Shown piece by piece: positions 1-7,979 of a stretch of DNA of 64,000 nt (the stretch's first letter is position 1; every line of letters starts with the position of its first letter). The stretch is from positions 434,001 to 498,000 of the forward strand of contig OZ241350.1 of assembly GCA_965200095.1 (NCBI GenBank). Reading direction: 5' to 3'. The translations under genes were made by a program, and so were the position numbers. The notes under the pieces were generated by a model. It was not told where the DNA came from, did not search any database, and was given only the letters and a program-made list of their open reading frames with translations. Origin of the DNA: JANQOH01 sp965200095 (GTDB taxonomy: Bacteria; Pseudomonadota; Alphaproteobacteria; UBA7887).

Positions 1-99
1 CGCAACCGCCATTCGGCCGGCTTTTACCGGCTCGTCAATGAGGCGCCGGCATTGCTGATGGTCGCTATCGTCGTTCTCGCGGTCGTCGAGCCGTTTTGA
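1..99 (+). CDS. hemJ: HemJ-like protein, C-terminal end (partial)
   Basis: The frame open from the first base ends at TGA 97-99 and gives 32 residues. They read FYRLVNE, then a hydrophobic helix ending in VEPF. That is the C-terminal pattern of HemJ (TIGR00701), the membrane protoporphyrinogen oxidase of heme synthesis, whose members usually end in NE(V/I)P...VKPF. Only this tail lies in the window, so the call rests on a short match. The gene is cut by the window edge. Confidence 0.65.
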   Translation, partial: RNRHSAGFYRLVNEAPALLMVAIVVLAVVEPF

Positions 100-116
100 T
101 GCGACGATTCTCATCT

Positions 117-129
117 GAGACCTCTGCAT
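117..129 (+). repeat. Short repeat GAGACCTCTGCAT, copy 1
   Basis: This 13-base word lies 17 bases after the hemJ stop. It recurs exactly on the opposite strand at 13288-13300 and with one mismatch at 61679-61691, each time in non-coding DNA. It looks like the terminal inverted repeat of a lost insertion sequence or small non-autonomous element. No transposase is attached to it here. Confidence 0.5.
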
Positions 130-183
130 GAGGTCCGGATTTCACGGGGTCCGGCTTGTCGTCGTTGGAACATATTTGTGGAA

Positions 184-470
184 GAGCGTGCGAAGAAATT
201 GAAAATCCCCACTACTCTTCGTTATTCCCGTGAATGAGTATGTGAAGAAATCGAACAGGTTTACAAATACTCGTCATTCCCGCGAAAGCGGGAATCCGGA
301 GGCGGTCGTCCGCAATATCGGCGCGGTTTTTCTTACGGAAATGCCGCGGCAGATTCCCGCTTTCGCGGGAATGACGAAGAGTAGTAGCGTCTCTCGATTT
401 CTTCGCACGCTCTTTCGCGGGAACGACGAGTATTTGTAAGGCCGTTCGATTTCTTCACGCGCTCGTTCGC
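184..470. repeat. Palindromic intergenic repeat element, copy 1
   Basis: The core at 271-377 is an imperfect palindrome. The left arm begins TCGTCATTCCCGCGAAAGCG and the right arm (352-377) is its reverse complement; each arm is itself a small palindrome. About 60 bases separate the arms. Flanking words of the type GAGCGTGCGAAGAAAT (184) and GATTTCTTCGCACGCTC (396-412) face each other, so the palindrome is nested. The core returns at 26290-26397. The element fills most of the gene-free stretch 100-668, in which I see no other feature and no coding frame. It resembles a MITE or REP-like element that would fold into a long hairpin. Confidence 0.85.
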
Positions 471-668
471 GGGCGTCGCGTCTGTGCGCGCCTTCGCTAC
501 GCCCGGCGGCGCACGGACGCGACGCCGGGCGTGCTCCTCGTGTAGTCTGTCCCGGCAGGCCGACAATCTGCATGGGGCCGTCCGTCGGCCGTTCGGTCGC
601 GCCGAACGGCTTCGGAGACCCCCACCCCGCCTCTCGCACGCGTCTGAATCGGGACAAGGCCGCAGACG

Positions 669-1190
669 ATGAACGAACCGGACCGGCGACCGGGGCTCAC
701 CGAGGAAGACGCCGCGTTGTGGCGCGGCGTCATGAAAGACACCGCGCCGCTGCACGGCCGCGCGGCGGACAGGAGGCCCCCGCCCGACGCTCCCGCCCGC
801 ACCGGAGCGGCCCCGCAAGCGCAGGTGTCGCGTCGCGGCGGCGCCGCGGCGGCTGCGCCGGGCGGGGTGGACCGACGCACGCAACAGCGCTTGCGCCGGG
901 GACAAATCCCCATCGATTCACGGCTCGACCTGCACGGCATGACCCGAAGCCAGGCCCATGACGCCCTGACGCGCGGCCTCGCCGCGGCGCAGGCGCACGG
1001 CGAGCGCTGCGTTCTCGTGATCACCGGCAAGGGGGAGATCGACGGCGAGAGAGGGGTGCTGCGGCGCTCGGCGCCCCGCTGGCTCGGCGAGGGGGAGAAC
1101 GCCGCGCGCGTTCTCGACATGGCGCCCGCCCGCGCGCGCGACGGCGGCGCCGGCGCGTTCTACGTCTATCTCAGGAAAGCGCGGCGCTGA
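669..1190 (+). CDS. Smr-domain protein
   Basis: This 173-residue protein has a disordered, Arg/Pro/Ala-rich first half (residues 1-80) and a C-terminal Smr domain (about 84-173). The domain carries the LDLHGMT motif near residue 91 and the ITGKGE element near 120, which mark the small MutS-related nuclease-like fold of stand-alone Smr proteins (YdaL/SmrA type). Such proteins bind or cut branched DNA or act on stalled ribosomes; which applies here cannot be told. The last bases overlap the tail of an oppositely oriented AraC remnant. The same gene order (Smr downstream of heme or cell-envelope genes) is common in alphaproteobacteria. Confidence 0.85.
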   Translation: MNEPDRRPGLTEEDAALWRGVMKDTAPLHGRAADRRPPPDAPARTGAAPQAQVSRRGGAAAAAPGGVDRRTQQRLRRGQIPIDSRLDLHGMTRSQAHDALTRGLAAAQAHGERCVLVITGKGEIDGERGVLRRSAPRWLGEGENAARVLDMAPARARDGGAGAFYVYLRKARR

Positions 1191-1650
1191 AGGCGGGTTT
1201 CGGGCCTGCGCGCGCCTCGCGCCTTGCGCAGGGTCAGCGACGGCGGCTCGCCGTAGCGCGCGGCGTAGGTCCGGGCGAAGCGCCCGAGATGGTCGAAACC
1301 GCAATCGAGCGCGATTCCGGTGACCGTCGCGCCCGGCTCGCCGCGGGTCAGCCATTCGCGCGCCGTCTCCAGCCGCAAGGCGCGCGCGAAGGCCAGCGGG
1401 GAGTAGCCGCGGAGGGTGCGGAAAGCGCGATAGAGCGTGCGCCCGCTCACCCCGGCAAGCGCCGCCAGGTCGGTCATCGCGAAGGGGCGCGTCGGGTCCG
1501 CCCGGATATACTCCTCCACCCGTTCGACGCCGGACCGGGCCATCGAGGCGGGCGGTTTCTCGAAACAGGGCGAATAATTGTGCCGCTGCCCCGTCAGCAA
1601 GGCGGTCATCACCATGTCTTCGAGGGTCGCGACGAAGGGCCGGGCCCAGC
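1166..1650 (-). pseudogene. AraC-family regulator, 5'-truncated remnant
   Basis: Read on the minus strand, this segment encodes a C-terminal AraC/XylS double helix-turn-helix: an IRADPTRPFAMTDLAALAGVS-like first helix pair and a second one with ALDCGFDHLGRFA, followed by the conserved YGEPPS segment. Homology stops upstream near 1650. There the same frame turns into antisense of an unrelated phage-like sequence, so the N-terminal sensor domain is gone. The remaining protein could not work as a normal AraC regulator unless an alternative start is used. The exact break point is an estimate. Confidence 0.7.
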
Positions 1651-2571
1651 GCATACTGCGCGGATACGCCGCCGACTGCTGGCTCGCAAACTGGGATGTC
1701 GTCGGCGGCCAGCACGCCGGCGAGAACGTCGTCCGCAGCCGCAAGGGCCGCAACGCCGTGGCCCGCATCGACCAGGGCGGCGCGCTGCCGTTCCGCGGCC
1801 TCCAGGGCCGCAAGCGCGCGGCCGACCTCGAAACGCTCCGCGAGTGGGACGGCTTTGCCCCCGGCGGGGTCAACCCCGCCTACGCCCGCGTCTTCGAGCG
1901 CGCCGGCGTCGCCGACGCCGACGAACTCGGACACAAGGCGCTTCGCCAGATCGCCGCTATCCGCAAGCTCGGCGAGAGCACCCACGGCTTCCGCGACCTG
2001 GCGAAGGCCGTCAAGGGCGTCGACAAGGCCGATACCGACCGCATCCTCGACCTGCTCCAGCGCCGCGCCGCCCTGCTCGACTCGCAGATCGCCCCCCGCG
2101 TCCGCGCCGCCATCCGCGCCCGCAAGGCCGCACGCGACCTCCCCGCCTTCGAGATCGAATACCGCAAGGAAGTTGGCGAGGAGCGCTTCAAACGCAGCCT
2201 CGCCGCCGCCCAGCGCCGCGTCCGTGACGTCAACGCCGCCCGGCACGGCATGACCGACCCCGAGCTCGTCGCTGTCTGGCACTACACAGGCAGCGGATAT
2301 CGACCGCTCAACAGCTCCCTGCGGTCCGCAGACCCACAGCCGCGCCAGCGCGTTGCCAACTTCAAGCGCACCCTGGCCGCCGCGACCGCCCCACTCCCCC
2401 GAACACAAGGCCGCCTCCGACCGCTACCGCAACGCCGTCGACGACGCGATGGTCGCCCAGCCCGACGACCCCGACTACGACGCCGTCATCAAGGAGCTCC
2501 ACGACGCCACCGAGGCCGTCCGCGAATTCGAGCCCGACCTGCCCATGCCCGGGACGCCCCCCGCCGCATAG
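1650..2571 (+). pseudogene. Frameshifted remnant of a phage-like kinase-fold/ADP-ribosyltransferase protein
   Basis: The plus-strand frame reads ADCWLANWDVVG and then RIDQGGAL...FR, like the C-lobe of HipA/phosphatidylinositol-kinase-like domains in phage head-associated proteins. About 150 residues later comes HYTGSGYRPLNSSLR, which resembles the first conserved block of arginine-type ADP-ribosyltransferases. No start codon suits the 5' end, and the ADP-ribosyltransferase domain is not completed. Near 2390 the likely continuation shifts by one frame to an acidic tail that ends at 2571. I read it as a 5'-truncated, frameshifted prophage fragment. The domain names are recognition by eye and are uncertain. 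Confidence 0.55.
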
Positions 2572-2699
2572 CCGCTGCACGCCCGCTGCACGGCGCTTGC
2601 CTCGCCGTTTTCCGCCCCATTCGGCCGGCCGAATCCGCCGCATTTCCGACCGTTCCCGCGACGGCTACCGATCCGGAATCCGGTTATTTCTGGCCGCCT

Positions 2700-2851
2700 A
2701 CACGGGCCACCACCCGAGCGGAGTCGGCGAGCCGTCCTCGACAGTCGTCGCGCCGGCGGTCGCCAACGCGGTCTTCGACGCGGTGGGCGCACGCGTGCGC
2801 CACATGCCCATCACGCCGGACGCCGTGCTGAAGGCGATGACCCAGACCTGA
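2700..2851 (+). pseudogene. Molybdopterin-binding xanthine dehydrogenase-type subunit, C-terminal fragment
   Basis: Residues from about 2700 to the TGA at 2849-2851 read GVGEPSSTVVAPAVANAVFD and then RHMPITPDAVL. This is the conserved C-terminal end of the large subunit of xanthine dehydrogenase/aldehyde oxidase-type enzymes (GEP...PAVANA(V/I)...LP(F/I)TPE). The remaining 700 or so residues are absent; the sequence upstream belongs to the phage-like remnant. It is a leftover of a deleted gene. Confidence 0.65.
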
Positions 2852-2914
2852 ATCGACGCCGGAGGGCCCGGGGGGCCGCGGCCCCCCCGGCTCGTCCCGC
2901 GCCGGCGGCAGGCG

Positions 2915-3679
2915 TCAGATGCAGCGCCCGCCGTCGATCTCGAGCATGGTCCCGGTGACGAAGGCGGACTCGTCCTCGGCGAAGAACAGCGCCGCGGCGG
3001 CGATATCCTCGGGCGTCGAAAGCCGGCCCATGGGGACCGTGGCGATAAAGCGATCGCGCCCCTCGACCGGGTCGGAATTGCCCAGGAAGGCGGTCAGCAT
3101 GGCCGTTTCGCCGGCGACCGGACAGAGGCCGTTGACGCGGATTCCGTCGTCCGCCACCTCGAGCGCCAGCGCCTTGCACATCGGCACCAGCGCGCCCTTG
3201 GTGGCGTTGTACACGGCGAGGTTGGGGCGCGGCCGCAGCGCCGCGGTCGACACCGTCGCCACGATGGACCCGCCGCGGCCCCGGGCGCGCATGGCGCGGA
3301 CCGCGTGCTTGGCGCCGAGGAACACCCCGCGCACGTTGACGCGGAACACCCGGTCGAAGAATTCCGCTTCGGTCTCGGCGAGAGGGCGGGGGGCCATCCC
3401 CAGACCGGCGTTGAGGACCGCGACATCGACGCCGCCATACGCCTCGCCCGCGGCGGCGTACATCCTCTCGTTATCGGCCTCCTCGCCGACATCGACGGCT
3501 ACGAACCGCGCCGCGCCGCCGGCCGCGGCGATATCGTCGGCCACGCGGCGGCCGTTCTCTTCATCGATATCCGCCACGATCACCCCGGCGCCCTCGCGCG
3601 CGTAGCGTCGGGCTATCCCCTCGCCGAAGCCCGAACCGCCGCCGGTAACGACCGCTGCCTTGCCTTCGAGCCGCCCCAT
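2915..3679 (-). CDS. Short-chain dehydrogenase/reductase
   Basis: The 254-residue protein is a classical SDR of usual length. The cofactor motif TGGGSGFG is at residues 12-19, an Asp follows the second strand (VADID, suggesting NAD(H)), LNAGLG lies near 89, and the catalytic Ser, Tyr and Lys sit in TVSTAA and YNATK. It ends with the usual EIDGG segment. The substrate cannot be inferred. It sits alone, between the graveyard at 1.2-2.85 kb and tRNA-His, facing away from glnB. Start ATG 3679 follows a GGGGGAGACG purine-rich site. Confidence 0.9.
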   Translation of the reverse strand: MGRLEGKAAVVTGGGSGFGEGIARRYAREGAGVIVADIDEENGRRVADDIAAAGGAARFVAVDVGEEADNERMYAAAGEAYGGVDVAVLNAGLGMAPRPLAETEAEFFDRVFRVNVRGVFLGAKHAVRAMRARGRGGSIVATVSTAALRPRPNLAVYNATKGALVPMCKALALEVADDGIRVNGLCPVAGETAMLTAFLGNSDPVEGRDRFIATVPMGRLSTPEDIAAAALFFAEDESAFVTGTMLEIDGGRCI

Positions 3680-3721
3680 CTCGTCTCCCCCTGTTCGCGC
3701 CGTCCCGCCGCCGGTCGGCGG

Positions 3722-3799
3722 TGGGGCGAGTGATCGGTCTCGAACCGACGACCTCCTGAGTCACAGTCAGGCGCTCTGACCAACTGAGCTACACTCGCC
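3722..3799 (-). tRNA. tRNA-His (GTG)
   Basis: The reverse complement folds as a tRNA. An eight-base acceptor strand starts GGCGAGTG, with an extra 5' G pairing with C73. The anticodon stem CCTGA/TCAGG encloses CTGTGAC, giving anticodon GTG. The T-arm contains GGTTCGAGACC. CCA is encoded at 3724-3722. The extra G at position -1 with C73 is the histidine identity element found in most bacteria. Confidence 0.93.
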
Positions 3800-3937
3800 G
3801 AGGCGCCTTTCGATAGGGCGTCGCCGCCCCTGCGTCAAGCCGATCCGATGCCCGCGTTTTGGGCAGATCGATGAAAATACGGGCAATCGTGCTCGCTTCG
3901 GCGAGCGCCGGCGGCGTTCGGAGCGACTTGCGGCGTC

Positions 3938-3953
3938 TGGCACGCTGCGTGCA
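3938..3953 (+). promoter_or_regulatory. Sigma-54 promoter of glnBA
   Basis: TGGCACGCTGCGTGCA matches the sigma-54 (RpoN) consensus TGGCAC-N5-TTGCA with one change in the -12 element. The invariant GG (3939-3940) and GC (3951-3952) have the required spacing. It lies 52 bases before the glnB start, as expected for NtrC/RpoN control of glnBA under nitrogen limitation. I did not find a convincing NtrC enhancer upstream. Confidence 0.8.
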
Positions 3954-4005
3954 CCCCGAAGCGGTGTCAGCAAACGTCCCCCGCTCCACCCGACGGAGGC
4001 GCCCC

Positions 4006-4344
4006 ATGAAGAAGATCGAAGCAATCATCAAGCCGTTCAAGCTCGACGAGGTGAAAGAGGCCTTGCACGAGGTCGGCTTGCAAGGTATCACGGTCACGGA
4101 AGCGAAGGGTTTCGGCCGCCAGAAGGGGCACACGGAACTCTACCGCGGCGCTGAATATGTCGTCGATTTCCTGCCCAAGATCAAGATCGAGATCGTGCTC
4201 GAGGACACCCTTCTCGAACGCGCCGTGGAAGCGATCCGGAAGGCCGCTCACACGGGGCGCATCGGCGACGGCAAGATATTCGTGAGCGCGGTGGAGGGCG
4301 CCGTGCGCATCCGCACCGGAGAAGCCGGCAGCGAAGCGATCTGA
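4006..4344 (+). CDS. glnB: Nitrogen regulatory protein PII
   Basis: The 112-residue protein is a full-length PII signal transducer. The T-loop carries Tyr51 in RGAEYVVDF, the residue uridylylated by GlnD. The B-loop TGRIGDGKIF and the C-terminal RTGE..EAI are present. PII senses 2-oxoglutarate and ATP/ADP and controls glutamine synthetase adenylylation and NtrB. The chosen start ATG 4006 has GGAGG 8 bases upstream; an upstream extension to 3859 would add about 49 residues absent from PII proteins. glnA follows 74 bases later, so the two are likely cotranscribed from the sigma-54 promoter at 3938-3953. Confidence 0.97.
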   Translation: MKKIEAIIKPFKLDEVKEALHEVGLQGITVTEAKGFGRQKGHTELYRGAEYVVDFLPKIKIEIVLEDTLLERAVEAIRKAAHTGRIGDGKIFVSAVEGAVRIRTGEAGSEAI

Positions 4345-4418
4345 CTCCGCCCGCGCCGCAACCCCGGCGCGACCGACCCCCGTCACGCGCAAAGTCCGCC
4401 AGGCAGAAGGAAGACGCC

Positions 4419-5828
4419 ATGTCCGACCCACAGACCGTTCTCGAAAAAATCAAGGACGACGAAGTCGCCATCGTCGACTTCCGGTTCACCGACCCGCGCG
4501 GCAAGTGGCATCACACCGCGCAAACCGCCGAATCGATCGACGAGGGAATGCTCGAGGACGGCCTCATGTTCGACGGCTCGTCGATCGCGGGCTGGAAGTC
4601 GATTCACGAATCCGACATGAGCATCATGCCGGATTTGTCGTCGGCCGTGCTCGATCCGTTCACCGCCCAGCCGACGCTGGTCCTGTTCTGCGACATCCTC
4701 GAACCGCAGACCGGCCAGCCCTATCCGCGCGACCCGCGCTCGACCGCCGGCAAGGCCGAAGCGTATCTGAAGGCCTCGGGGATCGGCGACACCGCCTATT
4801 TCGGACCCGAACCCGAGTTCTTCGTGTTCGACGACGTGCGCTGGCAGGTGTCGCAGCGCGAGACGAGCTACCGCATCGACCACGAGGAAGGCCCCTACAA
4901 CACGGGCGCCGAGATGGAAGGCGGCAATATCGGTCACAGGCCGGCGCCGAAGGGCGGGTATTTCCCGGTCCCGCCGGTGGACTCGATGATGGACCTGCGC
5001 TCCGAGATGGTCGGCTCGATGATGGAAATGGGCCTCGCGATGGAAAAACACCATCACGAGGTGGCGCCGAGCCAGAACGAACTCGGCTTCGGGTTCCTGT
5101 CGCTCACGAAATGCGCGGACGCGGTGCAGATCTACAAATACTGCGTGCACCAGGTCGCGCATTCCTACGGCAAGACGGCGACCTTCATGCCCAAGCCGGT
5201 GGTCGAGGACAACGGTTCGGGGATGCACTGCCACCAGTCGATCTGGAAGGACGGCGCGCCGCTGTTTGCCGGGTCGGGCTACGCCGACCTTTCCGATACC
5301 GCGCTCTACTACATCGGCGGCATCATCCGCCACGCGCAGGCGCTCAACGCCTTCACCAACCCCACGACCAACAGCTACAAGCGCGTCGTGCCGGGCTTCG
5401 AGGCGCCGGTGCTGCTCGCCTATTCGGCGCGCAACCGCTCGGCGGCCTGCCGCATCCCCTACGCCTCCAGCCCGAAGGGCAAGCGCGTCGAAGTGCGCTT
5501 CCCCGACCCGTCGGCCAACCCCTATCTGGCGTTCGCCGCCATGCTCATGGCCGGCCTCGACGGCATCCAGAACCGCATCCACCCGGGCGACGCCATCGAC
5601 AAGAACCTCTACGACCTGCCGCCCGAAGAGATCACGGACGTCCCCACGGTCTGCCACAGTTTGCGCAACGCCCTCGACGCGCTCGCCGCGGACAACGATT
5701 TTCTGACCCAGGGCGACGTGTTCTCGAGCGACCAGTTGCAGGGCTACATGGACCTCAAGTGGGAAGAGGTCTACGCCTTCGAACATGCGCCGCATCCGAT
5801 CGAGTTCAATCTCTACTACTCGGTCTGA
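4419..5828 (+). CDS. glnA: Glutamine synthetase type I
   Basis: The 469-residue protein has the length of type I-beta glutamine synthetases, which join glutamate and ammonia using ATP. Visible signatures are FDGSSIAGW near residue 50, the metal/glutamate-binding EPEFF and NGSGMH segments, and NPTTNSYKRVVPG. Tyr398 in NLYDLPP (codon 5610-5612) is the site adenylylated by GlnE in this class, so activity is probably controlled through PII. It is the second gene of the glnBA operon. The reverse strand carries a long open frame that is only a GC-driven shadow. Confidence 0.98.
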   Translation: MSDPQTVLEKIKDDEVAIVDFRFTDPRGKWHHTAQTAESIDEGMLEDGLMFDGSSIAGWKSIHESDMSIMPDLSSAVLDPFTAQPTLVLFCDILEPQTGQPYPRDPRSTAGKAEAYLKASGIGDTAYFGPEPEFFVFDDVRWQVSQRETSYRIDHEEGPYNTGAEMEGGNIGHRPAPKGGYFPVPPVDSMMDLRSEMVGSMMEMGLAMEKHHHEVAPSQNELGFGFLSLTKCADAVQIYKYCVHQVAHSYGKTATFMPKPVVEDNGSGMHCHQSIWKDGAPLFAGSGYADLSDTALYYIGGIIRHAQALNAFTNPTTNSYKRVVPGFEAPVLLAYSARNRSAACRIPYASSPKGKRVEVRFPDPSANPYLAFAAMLMAGLDGIQNRIHPGDAIDKNLYDLPPEEITDVPTVCHSLRNALDALAADNDFLTQGDVFSSDQLQGYMDLKWEEVYAFEHAPHPIEFNLYYSV

Positions 5829-5932
5829 CCTCGCCCACGCCGGCCGCGCCCGCCGGTCGCGCCGTTCCCGCCCCGCGCCGCCTTTCCTTCCGGCGCCGCG
5901 GGCGGGCGACGGCGCCCGCCGGAGTCGGCCTC

Positions 5933-7975
5933 GTGGATAGCCTCTGGTCGAGCCGCGACGCCGCGGCGTTCGTGGCGCGCTACGGCGCCCGCGGGGTCGG
6001 CGCCGATCTGGCGCTGCGCGTCTATTCCGCCCGCCTGCTCGGCGGCGACCCGCGCCTCGTTCAGCACGGGGGCGGCAACAGTTCGGTCAAGACGGTCCTG
6101 CCCGACCTCGCCGGCGACTCCGTTGCGGCGATGTGCGTCAAGGGATCGGGCCACGACATGGCTTCCATCGAACCCGAGGGCTTCCCGGCGATGCGGCTCG
6201 ACGCCGTGCTCCCCCTCGCCGCGCTCGAGTCGCTGTCCGACGAGGACATGGTCAACGCCCAGCGCCGGAGCCTGCTCGACAGCGCGGCGCCCAACCCGTC
6301 GGTCGAGGCGCTGCTTCATGCGTTCCTGCCGCACAAATTCATCGACCACACCCACGCCCGGGCGGTCCTGGCGCTGACCGACCAGCCCGACGGCGCCGCG
6401 CGCGCCGCCGAGGTCTATGGCGGCCGCGCCGCCGTCGTGCCCTATGTCATGCCCGGCTTTGCGCTCGCCAGGGCGGCGAGGGCGGCTCATGCCGCCCATC
6501 CCGACGCCGAGGGGCTGATCCTGCTCAAGCACGGGCTCTTCGCGTTCGGCGAAAGCGCCGAGGAAGCCTATGAGCGCATGATCGGCCTCGTCGGCCTGGC
6601 CGAGGATCGGATCGCCGCCGCACGGCGCCCCGCCCCCGCGGCGCAGGCGCGGAACACGCAGGCGCCGCCGGGGCGCGCGGCGGAGATTGCGCCGGTTCTG
6701 CGCGGCCTCGCCGCCGAAGCGCATTGCGGCGGACCGCGCCGCTGGCTGCTCGACCATCGCGTCACGCCGGAGATTCTCGCTTATGTCGGCGGCGACGAGG
6801 CGGCGCGTTACGCACAGGCGGGCGTCGTTACCCCCGACCACGCCATCCGCACCAAGGGGCGTCCGCTGCTCGCGCCGGCGCCGGACGGCGACCCCGAACG
6901 TTTCCGGGCCCGCGCGCGCGAGGCGTTCGAGAGCTTTGCGCGCGAATACCGCGCCTATTTCGCCCGTCACAACGGCCGGCGCGGCGCGCCGAAGACCGAA
7001 CTGGACCCCGTTCCGAGGGTGATTCTGGTCCCCGGCGTCGGCTTGTTCGGCCTCGGCAAGTCGCTGCGCGACGCGCGCATAGCCGCCGATCTCGCCGAGG
7101 CGACGGTGCGGGTGGTCTCCGACGCCGAGGCGCTGGGCCGCTTCGAGAGCATCGGCGAGGACGACCTGTTCGACATCGAATACTGGTCCCTGGAGCAGGC
7201 CAAGATCGGCAAGGCCGCCGAACCGCCGCTCGGGCGCCGGGCCGTCATCGTCACCGGCGGCGCGGGCGCCATCGGGCGCGCCTGCGTGTCGGCGTTCGCG
7301 AAGGCCGGGGCGGCGGTCGCCGCGCTCGATCTCGACCGCGGCGCGGCGGCGGCGGTCGAGGGCGCGGCGCTCGGCGTCGCCTGCGACGTGACCTCGCCGG
7401 ACTCGGTCCGCGCCGCCTTCGACGAAGTGTGCGAGCGCTTCGGCGGGGTCGACATCGCGGTCTCGAACGCCGGCGCGGCGTGGCAGGGCCGCATCGGCGA
7501 GGTCGACGACGCGGTGCTGCGCGAGAGTTTCGAACTCAATTTCTTCGCCCACCAGACGGTGGCGCGGAACGCCGTGCGCATCATGCGCGTACAGGGCACG
7601 GGCGGCGCGCTGTTGTTCAACGCGTCCAAGCAGGCGCTCGATCCGGGGCGCGATTTCGGCCCCTACGGGCTGCCCAAGGCGGCGACTCTGGCGCTGAGCC
7701 GGCAATACGCGCTCGACTACGGACGCGACGGCATTCGCGCCAACGCCGTCAACGCGGACCGCATACGGAGCGGCCTGCTGACCGGGGAGACGGTTGCCGC
7801 ACGCGCCGCCGCGCGCGGGGTGAGCGAAGACGACTATATGCGGGGCAACCTGCTCGGGCGCGAAGTGCTCGCGCGGGACGCGGCGCAAGCTTTCGTGCAT
7901 CTCGCCCTCGCCCCGAAGACGACGGGCGCGGTGCTCACGGTGGACGGCGGCAACCTCGCGGCGGCGCCGCGTTGA
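5933..7975 (+). CDS. Bifunctional rhamnulose-1-phosphate aldolase/short-chain dehydrogenase
   Basis: The 680-residue protein fuses two enzymes. Residues 1-390 form a class II aldolase/adducin domain with HGGGNSSVK near 43 and the metal-binding FIDHTHAR. Residues about 430-680 form an SDR domain with TGGAGAIG, SNAGAAW and YGLPK (Tyr and Lys of the active site). This is the RhaD/YuxG-type arrangement that splits L-rhamnulose 1-phosphate and oxidises the lactaldehyde formed. No other rhamnose genes are nearby, so a different sugar phosphate is possible. The frame is open far upstream through glnA; GTG 5933 was chosen because homology starts with DSLWSSRDA. Confidence 0.88.
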   Translation: MDSLWSSRDAAAFVARYGARGVGADLALRVYSARLLGGDPRLVQHGGGNSSVKTVLPDLAGDSVAAMCVKGSGHDMASIEPEGFPAMRLDAVLPLAALESLSDEDMVNAQRRSLLDSAAPNPSVEALLHAFLPHKFIDHTHARAVLALTDQPDGAARAAEVYGGRAAVVPYVMPGFALARAARAAHAAHPDAEGLILLKHGLFAFGESAEEAYERMIGLVGLAEDRIAAARRPAPAAQARNTQAPPGRAAEIAPVLRGLAAEAHCGGPRRWLLDHRVTPEILAYVGGDEAARYAQAGVVTPDHAIRTKGRPLLAPAPDGDPERFRARAREAFESFAREYRAYFARHNGRRGAPKTELDPVPRVILVPGVGLFGLGKSLRDARIAADLAEATVRVVSDAEALGRFESIGEDDLFDIEYWSLEQAKIGKAAEPPLGRRAVIVTGGAGAIGRACVSAFAKAGAAVAALDLDRGAAAAVEGAALGVACDVTSPDSVRAAFDEVCERFGGVDIAVSNAGAAWQGRIGEVDDAVLRESFELNFFAHQTVARNAVRIMRVQGTGGALLFNASKQALDPGRDFGPYGLPKAATLALSRQYALDYGRDGIRANAVNADRIRSGLLTGETVAARAAARGVSEDDYMRGNLLGREVLARDAAQAFVHLALAPKTTGAVLTVDGGNLAAAPR

Positions 7976-7979
7976 CGCG

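Noticed and set aside
271..377. Repeats that might be a CRISPR array
   Set aside because: The repeats are inverted, not direct, occur once per locus, and have no spacers of even length or cas genes.
918..2408. A 496-codon minus-strand frame over the Smr gene and the graveyard
   Set aside because: No similarity to any protein I know; it crosses the Smr gene, the AraC remnant and the phage-like remnant in a frame different from all of them.
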